Shown here piece after piece: positions 62,301-64,000 of a stretch of DNA of 64,000 bases (position 1 is the first letter of the stretch; each line of letters opens with the position of its first letter). The stretch comes from Kudoa neothunni. Its lineage: Eukaryota; Cnidaria. The notes under the pieces are model-generated. The model was not told where the DNA came from. It saw only the letters and a program-made list of their open reading frames with translations, and made no database searches. The DNA is taken from the NCBI GenBank assembly GCA_964304625.1, contig OZ199840.1:7812001-7876000 (forward strand), given 5' to 3'. The translations under genes were made by a program, and so were the position numbers.

Positions 62301-64000
62301 TTTAATTTGTTACTGATTCCCTTTTAGATAAATCTCTACATTTATAATAATAAAATAACAATAGAAATAATGATTGAATATTTTCTCATATTTAAAATTA
62401 GTTTTTGATAGGGCGCTTTTATGGGGGTAAATTTTATTGTTCCTCAGTTCAAGGTTATGGTGGTTTAACTTTTAATCTTAAATGAATTTTACTTTTTTTC
62501 TATTAAAATTTTACATTAGTTTTAAAGTATTCGTTCTGTTTTGTATAAATACAAAACATTAACAAACCATGGTTTTATATGCATTAATGATTGATCAATT
62601 ATTTTCTTTAATCTCTTAGTTGGCTCTTCGTCTATTTAAAGTTATTTTTTCGATTGTCCTTTTAAATTGGTATCTATTGCCATTTTTACGATTATAGCAC
62701 GGAGCCTTACAATAAAACACAGAGATGATATTGAGGTAGTTTACTATCTAAAACCTACATAGAAACAAAATGAGTGTATCATTTTGTTTCTATGTATATA
62801 CATGTAAAGAGATTCGTTGATAATAGGTCCTTATAGTGTTTTATGTATATTTCAACAATTTTTTAACAAATAAACTCTATATAAATTTTTATTATTAGAT
62901 AAATGCAGTTTAAGTTTCAATACTAAATTACAAAGATCTTGGTTAATTATTTAATGTAGGTCAGTTATCAATGGAAAAATTAATTCTAGCTACGAATATG
63001 TTATGGTAAACTAAGAACATATTTTTTTAATTAAAATTGTTGCCGTTTTTTTATTGAAAATTATATAGATCTAATTAAAAAATTATAAAATTGCATAGTT
63101 TATTCTTTTTTTCCTGGCAAATTTTAAGACAGTTAACTAATTCATGTCCAAAAAATATATTATACTCTAAGAATTTAATAAGGATTAACTTTGTTGATTA
63201 TACATCAGACAGTAGAGATTGTGTTAGAAGCAGTAGTAATTTTAGTTAGGATTTATTTATTATAAAATATCCTTTCGTTAATTTTTTAACAACATTGGCA
63301 AAATAAGCTTCATTCAAACGTGCGTCAATAAGAAATTAACAAAATTTGTTTAATTTTTAGAAGAGAAATTGAAATTTTTGTATTAATTTATAAGAAGCGG
63401 AAAAAAAGAATCATACTTTAATGAGTACATTAAAATTACAAGTTGTTATACATATGTTAACTACTATTAGTAGTTAATTATGTGTTAAGATAAATAAAAT
63501 ACCACACATATAATGTAATTTACGTTAAACAAATTTCATTATTTATTTTATTATTATATACTGATTTATTTAAGTTAAAATTAATATAATTTGAATAATG
63601 GAAAATCACTCTAATAATCATTGTGCATTTTGTCTCTCCTTAAGTAGTTATATTGCTAAAATACCGAATGAAAATGGTTCATAACAGGATTTTGGTTTCA
63701 ACAATTCAATCATCTCTTTTAATTTTATCGAAAAATATAGGGGGAAATTCTAAGACAAGCATTATTATTTGTTGTTCTCCTTCAATTTTCAATGAAGCTG
63801 AATCGAAATCCACTTTATTTTTTGGCCAAAGGTAAACAATTATCATGACAATCGACTAATGACAAATTTATTTTCGTAGGGCCAAAACTATCAAAAATAC
63901 ACTTGCTATCAATGAAGAATTGTCTGCCAGTACAATTGATTTGTTTTTGGCTGTTTTATTTACAGTTTTGGTAGATGAATGGAAATTACGCTACAGTGCC
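59348..64000 (+). CDS. KIF5: Kinesin-1 heavy chain (KIF5), motor domain, runs off the window
   Basis: Plus-end microtubule motor, N-terminal motor domain. Exons: 59348-59473, 59551-59638, 59701-59774, 59841-60062, 60116-60203, 60253-60377, 60447-60551, 60602-60656, 63741-63831, 63880-63929 and 63966 to the edge, all in phase. [13 protein letters not shown] opens the motor; P-loop GQTASGKT at 85-92; EDKNRVPYV; switch [12 protein letters not shown] at 200-210; switch II DLAGSEK at 235-241; [21 protein letters not shown] near the end, just before the neck. [18 protein letters not shown] is specific for kinesin-1. The ATG at 59348 gives the usual short N-terminus; an upstream in-frame GTG is ignored. 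Introns are 36-77 bases except intron 8 (60657-63740), which is 3084 bases. Neck, stalk and tail are outside the window. Confidence 0.96.
60657..63740. other. Oversized intron 8 of the kinesin gene
   Basis: GTAC...TATAG intron of 3084 bases, placed by exact phase-1 joining of LQESL|GGNSKTS. It is very AT-rich, with no open frame of note on either strand and no recognised transposon ends. A short CATTA direct repeat occurs at about 60724-60745. Confidence 0.85.
62756..62796. repeat. Perfect 18-base inverted repeat with 5-base loop
   Basis: TACATAGAAACAAAATGA, loop GTGTA, then TCATTTTGTTTCTATGTA. All 18 pairs match. It lies in kinesin intron 8. It could form a cruciform or an RNA hairpin. Confidence 0.9.

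Overview
The window looks like nuclear DNA of a small-genome metazoan. It is very AT-rich, and its genes are cut by many tiny introns, mostly 35-60 bases with GT...AG ends. The gene set is animal-like: kinesin-1, RuvBL2, VPS50/syndetin, a sphingomyelin-synthase family enzyme, a CD39-like protein and KH proteins. An orthonectid-like or other reduced invertebrate fits this picture, but no species can be named from the sequence alone. I rebuilt the gene models by hand from reading frame, splice sites and remembered family sequences; no alignment was run.

Layout: 1-386 is the C-terminal end of a piggyBac transposase. 2631-4543 (+) is RUVBL2 in 11 exons. 5.2-5.8 kb holds a tRNA-like SINE relic and a hAT-type MITE. 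6.68-8.09 kb is a 30-copy 46/49-base minisatellite that almost touches a Tc1/mariner-type transposon (8122-9489). 9561-10838 (-) is a sphingomyelin-synthase family gene. 11.7-15.3 kb is a nested stack of DNA-transposon ends (pogo-like, then piggyBac-like, then hAT). 16-17.1 kb (-) has exons of an unknown gene. 22.5-26.5 kb (+) has WD40 exons followed by a GATOR2/SEA-type zinc finger. 27-30.2 kb is more hAT and CENP-B-type transposon debris. 31.06-32.16 kb (+) is an unknown six-exon gene. 35.5-37.4 kb (+) is a two-KH RNA-binding protein. 38-39.3 kb is a Merlin-type transposase relic beside an unexplained GC-rich island. 41.74-44.21 kb (+) is a CD39-like ectodomain whose catalytic motifs are degenerate, joined to a Pro/Thr repeat stalk and one membrane helix. 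45.1-46 kb is a piggyBac relic, and 46.3-47.6 kb an unresolved exon cluster. 48.98-53.27 kb (+) is an unknown helical protein with a pogo-like element in a 3-kb intron. 53.5-56.0 kb (+) is VPS50, securely read in its 3' part. 56.97-58.23 kb is a second Tc1-type transposon with perfect ends. 59.35 kb to the window end (+) is kinesin-1 heavy chain, with a 3.1-kb intron among otherwise tiny ones.

The host genes are unrelated housekeeping or trafficking genes and form no operon or pathway. The most unusual item is the CD39-like gene: it keeps the fold and cysteine pattern of an ecto-nucleotidase but appears to have lost every apyrase motif, and it has gained a mucin-like stalk. No retroviral or capsid-bearing element was recognised.
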